The notes: generated from the sequence alone by a model not told the origin. A stretch of 64,000 nt of DNA from Tanytarsus gracilentus (GCA_038502055.1 JAXRKN010000027.1:434001-498000); one strand, 5' to 3'. Positions 21,380-33,067 are shown, counted from the stretch's first letter. Numbers and translations are program-made.

Positions 21380-21798
21380 ATGTTGAAAAAATTTATAATT
21401 TATTTATGTTTGTCGAGTTTAAAAGCTTCAATAATTGAAGATGGACATCTTAAAAGTGCTTAAGAAGATCAAATGATAAAGATGTTCCATTAGTTAATAT
21501 TTTTTCAATTTTAGAGTCATCTTTGGAACCAGTAAAAACTTCATTAAAAAATTATTCTGACATTTTATCTTCAACAAAATCGACCACAAATCAGTCAGCA
21601 ATATTAGAAAATTATACTTCGACAGAACTTTCAACGATGGAAACAACAACAACAAAACCTTCACTCGTGATGCAGATCTCAAACACTTTTAATAGCTTTT
21701 TGACTAATTTATTAATTATTCCGACATTTATCTTAAGCATTCCATTCGCACTTTTTGATGTCTTTGTTGTTATACTTATTTATTCAGTTTTCACTTAA
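21380..21798 (+). CDS. Small predicted membrane protein (unrecognised)
   Basis: Two exons (21380-21455, 21515-21798) join in frame to 119 residues across a 59-bp GT-AG intron. The donor (GTGCTT) is weak but the TTTTAG acceptor and phase agree. The first 16 residues resemble a signal peptide (MLKKFIIYLCLSSLKA). A Ser/Thr-rich middle is followed by a C-terminal hydrophobic stretch of about 35 residues (LLIIPTFILSIPFALFDVFVVILIYSVF). The layout of signal, Thr-rich stalk and membrane anchor mimics the nearby LRR family with the LRR domain missing, so it may be a deletion derivative. It sits between H2A and H4 of the histone cluster. Confidence 0.55.
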
Positions 21799-21883
21799 TT
21801 TTAATTTAATTAAAATTGTAATAAATTTATTAATTATAAATAAAATTAAAGCTTTTTTTTTCTTTATAAAATAATACTTTTGT

Positions 21884-21899
21884 GGTCCTGAAAAGGACC
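21884..21899 (-). terminator. Histone mRNA 3' stem-loop (H4 copy 2)
   Basis: Minus strand GGTCCT/AGGACC stem with TTTC loop, as in copy 1. Confidence 0.92.
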
Positions 21900-21934
21900 G
21901 TTTTAGGTTGTTGAGAATGTTGATGTTGAATAAT

Positions 21935-23061
<1,127 letters not shown>

Positions 23062-23101
23062 ATTACTCGCTCACAAAATGCCTTAAAAACTTCATTGAAT
23101 C

Positions 23102-23117
23102 GGTCTTTTTCAAGACC
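23102..23117 (+). terminator. Histone mRNA 3' stem-loop (H3 copy 2)
   Basis: GGTCTT/AAGACC stem with TTTC loop, then a purine-rich tract. Confidence 0.92.
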
Positions 23118-23453
23118 ACCAAAAATAATTCATAAGAAAAATTAAATCTTAATTATTGATCTCAGCTTTAAATGAATTAATTTGTGATATTTTTAGTGTT
23201 AAGTAAATTAAAACATTTCATTCTTAATTTTAATTTATTTTAGGCGTCACTTTTATACTTTTGTCCATGACTGTACTTGTATTGACTCAAAATATTTCTC
23301 TGCGCGTCAAAAAATTCAATTTGGTTCATGCTTAAAAACTTTTTCAGGTACACGACAAAAAATAATTTATTAAATTCTAAAAACTTTCACAGCCACACAC
23401 AAAAAAATGTTTAAATTAATTAAAATTTTCTTCTTTTCTTAATTATTTTTTGT

Positions 23454-23469
23454 AGTCCTAAAAAGGACT
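23454..23469 (-). terminator. Histone mRNA 3' stem-loop (H1, variant)
   Basis: Minus strand AGTCCT/AGGACT stem with a TTTT loop. It departs from the core-histone loops here by an A-U basal pair and by U in place of C at the last loop position. Confidence 0.85.
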
Positions 23470-23529
23470 ATTTCAATGTGTTTGTTGATGCTTAAACCTA
23501 AAAATGCAAAAAAGTTTGTTGAAGATTTT

Positions 23530-24201
23530 TTACTTTGTTGCTTTTTTTGCTGCTGGTTTCTTGACAGCTTTGGGTTTTGGTGCTGCGGCCTTCTTTGGCG
23601 CGGCCACTTTCTTGGGCTTGGCAGCTGCTTTTGGCTTGGCAACAGCTTTAGCTTTTGGTGCTGCAGCTTTCTTGGGCTTAGCTGCTACTGCAACTGGTTT
23701 TTTGATGCTCTTCACAGCTGGCTTCTTAACTTTTGCGCCTGCAGCTTTTGGCTTCTTTTCAACTGATTTCTTCGCCGCTGGTTTCTTGGCTGCAACTTTC
23801 TTGACTGCTGGTTTTTTAGCGACCTTTGGTGCTGCCTTCTTTACAACCTTTTCTTTCTTGGCAGCAACTGGCAATTTGAATGAGCCTGAAGCACCTTTGC
23901 CTTTGGTCTGCAATAAAGTTCCCTTGATGACTGCCGTTTTCAAGAATTTCTTGATGAATGGCGACAATTTCTCAACATCGACTTTGTATTGTGCAGCAAG
24001 ATACTTCTTGATGGCTTGAGCTGACGATCCTCCACGTTCTTTGAGGGTCTTGACGGCAGCAATAACCATATCGGCAACTGGTGGATGAGTTTTTGGTGCC
24101 TTTGGTTTCGTTGGCTTATCGCTCTTGGGCTTGGCGGCCTTCTTTGCCTTTGCAGGTGATGCTGCTGGAGCTGGTGCGACTTCTGGTGCTGGATCTGACA
24201 T
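23530..24201 (-). CDS. H1: Linker histone H1
   Basis: Intronless, 223 residues. A short Pro/Ala/Lys N-tail is followed by the winged-helix globular domain at about 40-112 (HPPVADMVIAAVKTLKERGGSS, IKKYLAAQY, FLKTAVIKGTLLQTKGKGASGSFKL) and a long Lys/Ala/Pro-rich C-tail with AKKP/KPK repeats for linker DNA binding. It is the only H1 in the window, against two copies of each core histone. A weak TATTTAAA lies near 24323 on the minus strand. The 3' end is a variant stem-loop. Confidence 0.98.
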   Translation of the reverse strand: MSDPAPEVAPAPAASPAKAKKAAKPKSDKPTKPKAPKTHPPVADMVIAAVKTLKERGGSSAQAIKKYLAAQYKVDVEKLSPFIKKFLKTAVIKGTLLQTKGKGASGSFKLPVAAKKEKVVKKAAPKVAKKPAVKKVAAKKPAAKKSVEKKPKAAGAKVKKPAVKSIKKPVAVAAKPKKAAAPKAKAVAKPKAAAKPKKVAAPKKAAAPKPKAVKKPAAKKATK

Positions 24202-25353
24202 TTTTAATTATTTTCTTCTTTTAACTTTTTACGACACAAAAATTTGCTTCGATTTAGTGAAATTTTGGAGTGAATGTGAGGGTACATCACTCGCGCATGT
24301 GAATGGAAACGAAGCCTCGCTTTAAATATTTCGAAAAAACTTTTCACTACTAATTTGCTGTGTCGCAGTTGGAAAATTTAAATTATCTAACATTTTCACC
24401 TAAAAGTTGTGAAAAACTTTTTTGATTTTTGTTTGTTGATGAAAACTCTTTAAGATTTCACTTAATTTGCTAGCATTTAATTTAATTTAACGTAATTAAA
24501 ATTCATTTAAAGTTAAAATTAAGAAAAATCTTCTGAAAATTTCTTAATTAAAGTCGAATAAGTTGAAAATGGAAAGAGATAAAAATTAAAGTTGAAATTT
24601 AAATTAAAGCTGGTTTAATATCTTTTGAGATAAAACAAAATTAATTTACCAAACTTAATTAAATTAAGCAGAAATCAACTTTAATTAAACGCACTTCTTC
24701 AATCCACTTAGAAATTATTTCACTGAAATTTATTTTCAATTCAAATCAAGATTAATCAAATTAATTTGAATAAAAATGATTTGTATTGAAAGTTTGCAAG
24801 TATTTGAGTTTATATAAATAAAATTTAGTTTAATTAATTAATTTAATTTGTGAGAAAATAAAATTTAAATTCTTCATACAAAAATCATCGACTCACAAGT
24901 GCGACTGAGTGGAAAAATCAAATTAGTGAAACTTTTTCAAGTGAGATGAAAATTAAAAAATTTAAAATGTTTAAAATTAAACTTTGATAATAAAATTCAA
25001 AAATTCTACTAAATTTAAATATTTTTATTCAATAATTTCTCAAACTTTTTTGGTAGATTTTTGTTCAAAAATAAACTGTGAAAGTTTTAAAGCCACACAC
25101 TGAAAAAAATAAATGAATTAAAAACTTTTAAGTAAAAATTAAAATTTATTTTTATTTCTTGATCAACATTTTCTTCTAATTTAACTTAAAACTATTTAAA
25201 GATGAAAAAATTACTGAAAAAAAAATTCTTCATAGAAAATTTACAAACAATTTCATAGAAATTAAATTAAAATTTTTTTCTTTTAAATTTCATTTTGTGG
25301 TCTTGAAAAAGACCATTTCAGATTATTTTGGGATCATGCGAAGCGTCAGCAAT
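24202..25353. other. Intergenic between H1 and H2B copy 2
   Basis: Very AT-rich, about 1.1 kb, with no coding signal. The H1 promoter lies at its left end; the H2B flank and stem-loop lie at its right end. Confidence 0.55.
25299..25314 (-). terminator. Histone mRNA 3' stem-loop (H2B copy 2)
   Basis: Minus strand GGTCTT/AAGACC stem, TTTC loop. Confidence 0.92.
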
Positions 25354-25731
25354 TTATTTCGATGAAGTATACTTGGTGACAGCCTTGGTTCCTTCTGAGA
25401 CGGCGTGCTTAGCTAATTCACCGGGCAACAAGAGACGAACAGCAGTTTGAATCTCGCGACTTGTGATGGTCGATCTTTTATTGTAGTGAGCTAAACGTGA
25501 AGCCTCAGATGCGATACGTTCAAAGATGTCATTGACGAAGCTGTTCATGATGCTCATGGCCTTCGATGAGACTCCAGTATCGGGATGGACTTGTTTCAAG
25601 ACTTTGAAGATGTAGATGGCATAAGATTCTTTACGCTTATGGCGTCTCTTCTTCTTGTCATCCTTCGAGATTGCTTTTTGTGCCTTTCCGGCTTTCTTTG
25701 CAGCTTTTCCGCTTGTTTTTGGTGGTGCCAT
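25354..25731 (-). CDS. H2B: Histone H2B (copy 2)
   Basis: 125 residues, intronless, protein identical to 20098-20475. Here no long upstream extension of the frame exists, which fixes the start at MAPPKTSGK for both copies. Confidence 0.99.
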   Translation of the reverse strand: MAPPKTSGKAAKKAGKAQKAISKDDKKKRRHKRKESYAIYIFKVLKQVHPDTGVSSKAMSIMNSFVNDIFERIASEASRLAHYNKRSTITSREIQTAVRLLLPGELAKHAVSEGTKAVTKYTSSK

Positions 25732-25957
25732 TTTAACTTGGTTGTTTTCTCTTTGAAAATTAAATTCAAACTGATGAATTTACTCTCAAAATGTTCTGCT
25801 TTTATAACCAAAAGTTCTCTCACATGAGATAGGCCACGCCCTCTCTCTTTTCGCTCTCTCATTTCCTATAAATACCTGAACATTTTCACTCATTCGACTC
25901 AGTTTCAAATTAGATTTTGATCAAGCAACACTTAAATAAAAAGAAGAAGAAGAAATA
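25732..25957. promoter_or_regulatory. Bidirectional H2B/H2A promoter (copy 2)
   Basis: TATAAAAG (25799-25806, minus) and TATAAATA (25867-25874, plus) flank the CTCTCTC-rich centre, matching copy 1. Confidence 0.85.
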
Positions 25958-26338
25958 ATGTCAGGACGAGGCAAAGGAGGCAAAGTTAAGGCAAAGGCAA
26001 AGTCACGGTCAAATCGTGCTGGACTTCAATTCCCAGTCGGTCGTATTCACCGTCTCTTACGTAAAGGCAATTATGCTGAGCGTGTCGGTGCTGGAGCTCC
26101 AGTTTATTTGGCTGCCGTCATGGAATATTTAGCTGCTGAAGTTCTCGAGTTGGCTGGAAATGCTGCTCGTGACAACAAGAAGAGCAGAATCATCCCACGT
26201 CACTTGCAATTGGCCATCCGTAATGACGAAGAATTGAACAAACTCTTGTCCGGCGTCACAATCGCTCAAGGTGGTGTCTTGCCAAACATCCAAGCTGTCT
26301 TATTGCCAAAGAAAACCGAATCAAAGACAAAGGCTTAA
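25958..26338 (+). CDS. H2A: Histone H2A (copy 2)
   Basis: 126 residues, intronless, protein identical to 20705-21085, with only silent differences noticed. Stem-loop at 26368-26383. Confidence 0.99.
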   Translation: MSGRGKGGKVKAKAKSRSNRAGLQFPVGRIHRLLRKGNYAERVGAGAPVYLAAVMEYLAAEVLELAGNAARDNKKSRIIPRHLQLAIRNDEELNKLLSGVTIAQGGVLPNIQAVLLPKKTESKTKA

Positions 26339-26367
26339 ATCTTAATCGACATCGACACATTTAAAAA

Positions 26368-26383
26368 CGTCCTTTTCAGGACG
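26368..26383 (+). terminator. Histone mRNA 3' stem-loop (H2A copy 2)
   Basis: CGTCCT/AGGACG stem with TTTC loop, same C-G basal pair as copy 1. Confidence 0.92.
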
Positions 26384-26533
26384 ACAAATTTAAATTAGAG
26401 AAAAAGAGAAAAAAATTAATTTATTTTAAAAACTTTTCGAAATAAACCGACAAAAAATATTCAAACTAATTTTATTCGATGATATTTTCACAGTTTTTCG
26501 TTCACATTCCGAAAATTAGACTAGAGTGAAAAC

Positions 26534-27830
26534 ATGAAAATAAAATCTTTATTGTCGTCACTTTTAAATGCTTCTGAAAAGGCAGCCAACATCGCGAGAA
26601 CGTGCCGAAGCAATCAGGATTTATTTAATTTATTAATTGAAGAGAAAAAAGGAAGCGATAAAAATGAAAGGTAGAAAAATTATTGAAAAATCCCCGAGGG
26701 AATGAAATTGATTTAAAACTTTTAGATTCTTTCAAGACTTCAAAACTCTCGCTGATGTTCTCATTCAAGAGACAATCCGTCATGACATTGGCAAACTGTT
26801 TCCCAATCTCAAGGATGAAATAAAAGGTGAAGAATCAAATAAATTCGAAAATGCTTTGGGTGAAAAAATTATTGTGGAAATTAGCGAAGAATCTCAGGCC
26901 ACTACTGAAATGCTCTTAAAAGTTCTCGACGGTAATGAAAGTGCTGCAATCGCTTTATCGAACGAAATTCATAATGATGTCGAACTTGATGAAGAACTCA
27001 CTTTTGATGATATTGAGGTCTCAGACAATCTTGGCATTTGGATTGATCCAATTGATGGCACGCAAGAGTACATAAGTGGCATTGAAGTTCCATCGGAAAA
27101 TCCTCACATTACAAAATCTGGATTGAAGTGTGCGACAGTGTTGATTGGTGTTTATGATGTTAAAAGTGGAGAGCCATTAATTGGTGTAATTAATCAAATT
27201 TACGCGGATGGAGAAAAAAGTGAAATTTTTTATGGATTTTCGGTTGAAAATTTTCATCATTCAAATGTTAACTTTGAGATTTTTAGATCTCAAGCCGAAA
27301 AAATTGCAATACTATCGTCATCGGAAACTCAAAAATCGTCATTTAAGTCAGTTTGCGCTGCTGGAGCTGGATACAAAGCGCTGACTGTCATTCAAGGATA
27401 TTCAGACATTTATTACTTATCAAAAGGATCAACTTTTAAATGGTGAATTTTTTATTGATTGATTTATTAAAATTTTATCTCCCGCGGGGGCTGTTGAGGG
27501 GGATAAAAGGGGGAATTATACTTTATTCTTAAGAGTTCTGCATGCTTTGCGTCCATCCTGATTTAGTCCTGTGTCGCCACCTCTTTGTCATCCATCTATT
27601 AATTAATTAAATTTCTATGTTAATTATTTAAATATTTTAGGGACACTTGTGCACCGCAAGCAATTCTTCGAGCACTTGGCGGTGACATTTTGGACATGAA
27701 AAAGAGTTTAAATGGAAATCAACCTGTGAGCTTGAGTTATCTCGATGGAATTTGCAATGATGGCGGAATAATTGCATACAGGAACATTGAAGATTTTGAG
27801 AGGTTAATTAAGGAACTTGGTACAAAATAA
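26534..27830 (+). CDS. INPP1: Inositol polyphosphate 1-phosphatase
   Basis: Three exons (26534-26670, 26726-27442, 27641-27830) give 347 residues. Lithium-sensitive phosphatase signatures are complete: GEES (metal-binding Glu), WIDPIDGTQEYI (the DPI/LDGT motif with catalytic Asp residues) and WDTCAPQAILRALGGDI. The N-terminal SEKAANIARTCR and DFKTLADVLIQE blocks are specific to INPP1 within the superfamily. It hydrolyses the 1-phosphate of inositol 1,4-bisphosphate and 1,3,4-trisphosphate in the cytosol, recycling inositol. The last intron (198 bp) is longer than usual because a dispersed repeat sits in it. Confidence 0.95.
27479..27598 (+). repeat. Dispersed repeat copy in the last INPP1 intron
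   Basis: About 120 bp with GC-rich head and pyrimidine-rich end, highly similar to 28934-29093, including TTCTTAAGAGTT and TTTAGTCCTGTGTCGC. The INPP1 exons on either side are intact. Confidence 0.75.
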
Positions 27831-28274
27831 TTAATCAACGTGAGTGTTAAAAAAATGTTAAATTCTAGTCATGAAAAATGAATTTATGTCAAATTGTCAG
27901 GAAAATTATAATAAAAATGTTTTGATGTTAAAATTTATTAAAGTTTTTAATTAATAATTTTTCTTCCAGGTATAAAAAATATTTTAATTGATTTTATACT
28001 CGAAAAAAACTTCTAAAGTTTTTGAACAAAAAGAATTCGAAATCAGCTGATTTTTTTTTTGTTTATTTTAAAACGTAGCTTCAAGTGCTTTCTTATCAAA
28101 TTCTTATCAGTTTTTGCCATTTCTTATTGGAAACAGATCGAAAGTTCATTGAATTAAAATCCAAAAGTAAGACATCGATCCAATTAATTAAAATTAATAA
28201 GATTTTAATTAAAATCTGAATAATTTCACTCAAGAATTTTAAAAAACAACCAAATAAATTAATTTAAATTTTAG
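27831..28274. other. Intergenic; GLO1 promoter and 5' UTR intron
   Basis: A TTTTAG acceptor sits directly before the GLO1 ATG, and a GTAAGAC donor at about 28168 implies a roughly 107-bp intron in the 5' UTR. Confidence 0.5.
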
Positions 28275-28861
28275 ATGGCATCAGGGTTAACCGACGAGGA
28301 AGCAAATTCACTTTGCCGTTCATCTGACGGCTCGACAAGTGACTTTCTCTTCCAGCAAACGATGTATCGCATTAAAGATCCTCGCAAATCCCTTCCCTTC
28401 TACTCGGAAGTCCTTGGAATGACATTACTAGTCAAGTTGGACTTTCCAGAAGCGAAATTTTCTCTCTATTTCATGGGATATGAAAATCCAGCTGAAGTTC
28501 CAAAAGATTCAACTGAGAGAAAGGCTTGGGCGATGTCGAGAAAAGTAAAAATTAATTTATAAAAACATTAAAATTTAAAAATTTATTTTCTTAACTCCAG
28601 GCAACAGTCGAATTAACCCACAACTGGGGAACTGAAGACGATCCAACTCAAAGCTATCACAATGGCAATTCCGAGCCTCGCGGATTCGGTCATATTGGCA
28701 TTATGGTTCCAAACGTGGATGAAGCTTGCGCTAGATTTGAGAAATTCGGAGTTGAATTCGTTAAGAAGCCGAATGATGGTCGCATGAAGGGAATCGCATT
28801 CATTAAAGATCCCGACGGGTATTGGATTGAAATTTTCAACGCTAAAACTGTTCCAGCATAG
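28275..28861 (+). CDS. GLO1: Glyoxalase I (lactoylglutathione lyase)
   Basis: Two exons (28275-28544, 28601-28861) give 176 residues. The vicinal-oxygen-chelate fold is recognisable and all four metal ligands align with human GLO1: Q28 in QQTM, E94 in VELTHNWG, H121 in GFGHIGI, and E167 in GYWIEI, the last also being the catalytic base. The enzyme isomerises the methylglyoxal-glutathione hemithioacetal to S-lactoylglutathione in the cytosol. Length is close to the human 184. Confidence 0.97.
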
Positions 28862-29192
28862 TTTTTATAATAAAATTTATGCTCAAAACGGAATTAAAGT
28901 CCTTCTTACTTTCTCAAGTCAAGACGTGTGTAGCAGCTCCCGAGGTGGGCGATTCCCGCGGGGACGCCTGCTGTTGAGGGGAAAAAAGGGGTATTTATAC
29001 TCCATTCTTAAGAGTTTTGCATGGTTTGCGTCTATCCTGGTTTAGTCCTGTGTCGCTACCTCTTTTTCATCTTTCTATCTATCTATCTAACCACAATTAA
29101 CGTTCTTCTTCTTTTTGAATTCCCCTTTCGAAAACTCTTTTTTTTCGACTATCCTCATATCGCTTTCATAAACAACAAATCGAATTAGTGAC
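28862..29192. other. Intergenic, mostly a dispersed repeat
   Basis: A repeat copy (28934-29093) fills most of the space between GLO1 and nischarin and may supply part of the GLO1 3' UTR. Confidence 0.55.
28934..29093 (+). repeat. Dispersed repeat copy with TCTA microsatellite tail
   Basis: Second copy of the 27479-27598 element, ending in (TCTA)n. The simple-repeat tail and shared 3' portion suggest a SINE-like or 3'-truncated non-LTR retroelement. A shorter relative of the GCGTCTATCCTGATT segment is at about 35860-35930. Confidence 0.7.
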
Positions 29193-30627
29193 ATGTCTAA
29201 TTTTTATAAAAATCCTCTCGAGACAACGATCACAATTCCTCATGTTGATCTCATCGATGGAACTGCCTTTTATAACATTCAAGTGACTTGCTTTCATAAC
29301 TGCGAATGGACAGTTTCGCGTCGTTATCGAGACTTCCACGAAGTACACGAAAAATTAGTGAACTATTCAATTTCAAAGGATTTAATTCCTAAAAAGAAAG
29401 TGATTGGAAACACAAACACGAAGTTTATTGAGCAGCGACGAGAAGATCTTCAGAAATATTTACAAACCATCGCTCACATGATGCAGAAACACATGCCATT
29501 GGAGTTTGTGGAGTTCTTAGACTTCCACGTCTATGACGTTATTTTCTTACTTCAGAATTTAGCGCTGGATGTTTATAAGAATGGAGAAAAGTATTTGCTG
29601 CAGAATGAGAAAAAGTGGACGTTCACAATTCTCGAGGTGAATTTTATTGAATTTCATTGTTTTAATTAATTTTTAAATAATTAAATTTTAGCTTTACGCC
29701 ATCACAAACCGCCTTCGTCTCCCGTGCCCGCAACAAGAGCTTCAAGACTCAAAATTTGACTTTTCTCACATCCTCGACTTTTGCACTCAACTCGAGTCCC
29801 TCAAAGTCATTCCGACCCATCAAAAGTGCGACACTAAAGATGAATTTTTGCATCAACTCGTCAGTCCCATTGGCACTTCGAATATTTTAGGATCGACTCT
29901 AAATTTTGAACTTTCACCATTTAATTCGGTTAAGAATTTAGAGTTTTTCGGAATTGTGCCAATGAATGTCGACAGCAATGCGAGGATAAGAGAAAATTGT
30001 GAGAGTTTTACGGTTAATTTTACGAGAGCTCAAAATATACAAAATATTTTAAATCCCGAATCGATTCACAATAATTCGGTGACGGATGAAAAGTGGACGA
30101 ACATAAAGGAGGCGAATTTTAGCTTTAACGACATTTGGCAGCTCGATGCCGCTCTAAAATTAATTCCGAACGTTGAGACTTTAATACTCGACGGCAATCG
30201 ACTGAGAAATGTCTCGAACTTGAGGCAGTTATTTAAATTGAGCTATTTGAGTTTAAACAATAATTTAATTGAGGACGTCAGCAAATGGTGCATGGAACTT
30301 GGAAATATTCAAACTTTAAATTTAGCTGGAAATAAAATCGAAAAACTTGGTGGACTTTCCAAGTTGAGGTCAATAAAGTCTCTCGATTTGTCTTGCAACA
30401 TGATTTCGTCCATTGAAGAGATCGATGAAGTCGCCGCACTGCCAGTTCTCGAGATTTTAGGACTCAATGGAAATCCTCTTGCCTTGGAAGTTGACTACAG
30501 AGCTCGAGTCATCGCCAGATTCGACGATCGTGCCAAAGAAGTCATTCTTGATAATGAAAAATGCTCGCAATTTGAAGTTGACAAGGCAATGGTGCTCTCG
30601 GCACTAAGAAAATCCAAAATTGGATGA
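29193..30627 (+). CDS. NISCH: Nischarin-like PX and leucine-rich repeat protein
   Basis: Two exons (29193-29636, 29692-30627) give 459 residues. A PX domain covers about 10-120 (SRRYRDFHEVHEKL basic motif, LPKK-type loop as LIPKKKVIG, PLEFVEFLDFHVYDV end). A linker region is followed by SDS22-type leucine-rich repeats at about 300-420 (VETLILDGNRL, LSYLSLNNNLI, IQTLNLAGNKI, IKSLDLSCNMI, LEILGLNGNPL) with an LRR cap. This is the architecture of nischarin/IRAS, which binds PI3P on endosomes and restrains PAK and Rac signalling. It lacks the long C-terminal region of vertebrate nischarin, as other insect forms do. Confidence 0.93.
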
Positions 30628-31067
30628 GAAAAAATTGTTTATGAGATTTATTTTTGTGATATTTAAAAAATGATCTAAAAAATTTAATAAAATTTAATTG
30701 TATAAAATTTTTTTATTAATTTTCAAATTTTTATCATAAAATTCTTTAATTGGGGACTTAAAAAATTTTAACTCATGAAACAGAAAAATTTTTGCTGTCG
30801 TTAAATTAAATTCAGTAAATTTTTTGAGAAAAATAAAAAAATCTAAATTTTTCACTGGATTTTTGTTGCATTTAAAAAATTTAAAGTGAAAAAAAAATTT
30901 TCAAAAAATTTTGACATTAAAATTTAATTTTTCCTGATTTTCCCAAAAATTCCCACAAAAATTTTATAAGGCTGAATTTAATTTTAAATTAAAGTTAAAT
31001 TTTTTCACTTTTTATTTTTCATTTTCAATTCCAAAATTTTTTTTTGCAACAATTAAATTTAATATTT
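30628..31067. other. Convergent intergenic, AT-rich
   Basis: Holds the 3' ends of nischarin and the first LRR-array gene; A/T-homopolymer rich; nothing else seen. Confidence 0.5.
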
Positions 31068-31670
31068 TCAATTTTGTTTTCTTCCGCTGCTCCTTTGTGT
31101 TTGTCTGTACTTTGGATCATAGCACGAGATATCCAATTTTTCTGTCAACTCAAGCACATCACTTCTACTCATCGCGTCATCTTCGAAGCACTCAAACTTT
31201 ACAAATAAAGTTCGCAAATTCTTCAACGAATTAAAAACGCCGCGTTGAATATTTTGCATTTTATCGCTTGTGAAGAAAACGAAGCTGATATTTGGGGTAG
31301 TTTGAAAGAAATCACCGGGAATTTGCTCGATTGCGCTATTTTGAATCATTAAATGCTTTAATTTAGGTCCAAATTGTTTAAGTGAAAGCTGCGAAAGTTG
31401 AGGAAAATTAATGTTGAGAGTTTCGAGATTTCTAAAAAACGACAAATTTGGAATTTTCTCAATTTGTTGATCGGTCGCCAGGAAGAACTTGACATCGTTG
31501 TTATTTTTTCCACTTTCATGTTTGCCTATAAGTTGAGTCTTTAGATTTGCTTTAATCACTTTCGCTTCACATCCATAGCCGTAAATTGAGTGCACCTTAA
31601 ATTCACATTGAATAAAGTCCGCATCAGCAAAACTCAAAGCGAGAGTCAGCAATAAAATTTTTCCAATCAT
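31068..31670 (-). CDS. LRR-array member 1, secreted
   Basis: Single exon, 200 residues. The signal peptide is at about 1-17 (MIGKILLLTLALSFADA), followed by the family N-cap (QCEFKVHSIYGYGCEAKV), the GKHESGKNNNDVKFF block, and repeats ending LRTLFVKFEC and ISCYDPKY. It ends in a basic Arg/Gln/Ser tail with no transmembrane segment, unlike the next members, so it should be secreted. Cys residues at the two ends of the LRR domain are conserved through the array and probably form capping disulfides. Function is unknown. Confidence 0.85.
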   Translation of the reverse strand: MIGKILLLTLALSFADADFIQCEFKVHSIYGYGCEAKVIKANLKTQLIGKHESGKNNNDVKFFLATDQQIEKIPNLSFFRNLETLNINFPQLSQLSLKQFGPKLKHLMIQNSAIEQIPGDFFQTTPNISFVFFTSDKMQNIQRGVFNSLKNLRTLFVKFECFEDDAMSRSDVLELTEKLDISCYDPKYRQTQRSSGRKQN

Positions 31671-32900
31671 ATTCGCAAGAAGATACTTAAAAAAACACGT
31701 CCGATTCTTTCAACGGCAAAACTTTAACTGAAGTCAACAGAGAGGTGTCACTTATTAATATTCTTGTGAGGATTTTATCGCTCGCTTGTCGATCGAACTT
31801 AATTCTGACTCATTTTAAAGCTCAACTCGCACATGTTCATGTTATTGTATGTGTTCTCCATCATTGGAGAATCATTTAAAAATTAATCGATGCAATTAAC
31901 GCGAATAAATAAGGAAAAGTTTAATGTGAAAAACATGAGAAGAAATTCGAGATGAAAAAGTGTGACGAGAATTTTAAAGCTTAGGGTTTAAATTATAATT
32001 TCAATTTTTTGAATGAAAAGTTTTTTTGATTTCTAACAAATTTTTAAGTTTTAAAATTTAAAATTTAAATTATTAAAATTTTTAAAATTATTTAAATTAT
32101 TAAAATTTAATTATAGTTGAAAAATAGAGTAATGACGTAAATTTTCATATTTAAAATTTCAGCTAAAATTTAAAAAAAAATACCAAAGCAAAGATAATTT
32201 TTAAATTTTGTTTTCAAATTTAAATATTTTTTACTAACCAGCTGAAATTTTCTTTTATCTTCAAATGACTCACACATTTTTTTCACGAAAATTAACCCAA
32301 AGACAAGTTTTTAATAAACAGTTGCGAATTTTTTTTCGTTTGATGAACTTATGTTAAACGAGTCACCACGGCTCCTAAGAATTTTTTTTTACAAAGAAGT
32401 TTTTTACTTGCGTCATTAGTTGGTGGAATTAAGCAAGCATGACCTTACCAATATTTTTTTGCGAGTTTAATGTCAAGTATTTTTAATTCTAATAAATTAT
32501 TAAAATCTCTCACAAAAGCTGCGAAATTTTATATTTTTCTGCTGTCTAAGCGGATCAACAATGATTCATCTTTGAATTAAAATCGCTCTAATTTCGCTAA
32601 TTGCGTTGAAAACTAGAACGAAACATGAAACTCACTCTAGAAATATTTATGGAATCTACAAGAATCAAGTGTCTGATTTATTGAACTTTTAAACAAAAAA
32701 TTTTTTATCGTTGAATTTTTTTATCAAAAAATATTTCTGGAAAGTTTAATTTTAATTTAAATTTAAATTTAATTTAATTAAATCCGAAACAAATAATTTT
32801 TTTTTGTAAATTTGCAAAATTATTTATTAAAAGCTTTTAATTTTACAAAAATAAATTAGCAATTACTTTAAAAGTTAAAAGAGCTTTTTAAGTATAATTT

Positions 32901-33067
32901 CAGGGGTCGTGAAACTTGCAATATCCAATAAAATTAAAATATCTTGTAATATTCTCAGATGCAATTATTTTTTGAAATTTTTAATGAAATGTTCGAATTT
33001 TCATACAAAAACCTATTTTAGTCTTACTTTATATTCAATTTGAATCATAAGAGTGTCTCGCCCCTGA
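32901..33067. mobile_element. MITE-like element with CAGGGG ends
   Basis: Short terminal inverted repeats (CAGGGGTCG and CGCCCCTG) bound 167 bp of noncoding DNA. Related CAGGGGCGGGAAAC inverted ends occur at 41878-41922 and 42013-42115. Confidence 0.45.

Larger units (their letters stand above)
23062..23529. other. 3' flanks of H3 and H1
   Basis: Holds the H3 and H1 stem-loops and the outer end of the inverted duplication (to about 23339). No gene. Confidence 0.55.
25251..26413. repeat. Direct H2B/H2A duplication, copy 2
   Basis: Same-orientation partner of 19998-21158, near-identical through both genes, the promoter and both 3' flanks. Confidence 0.85.
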
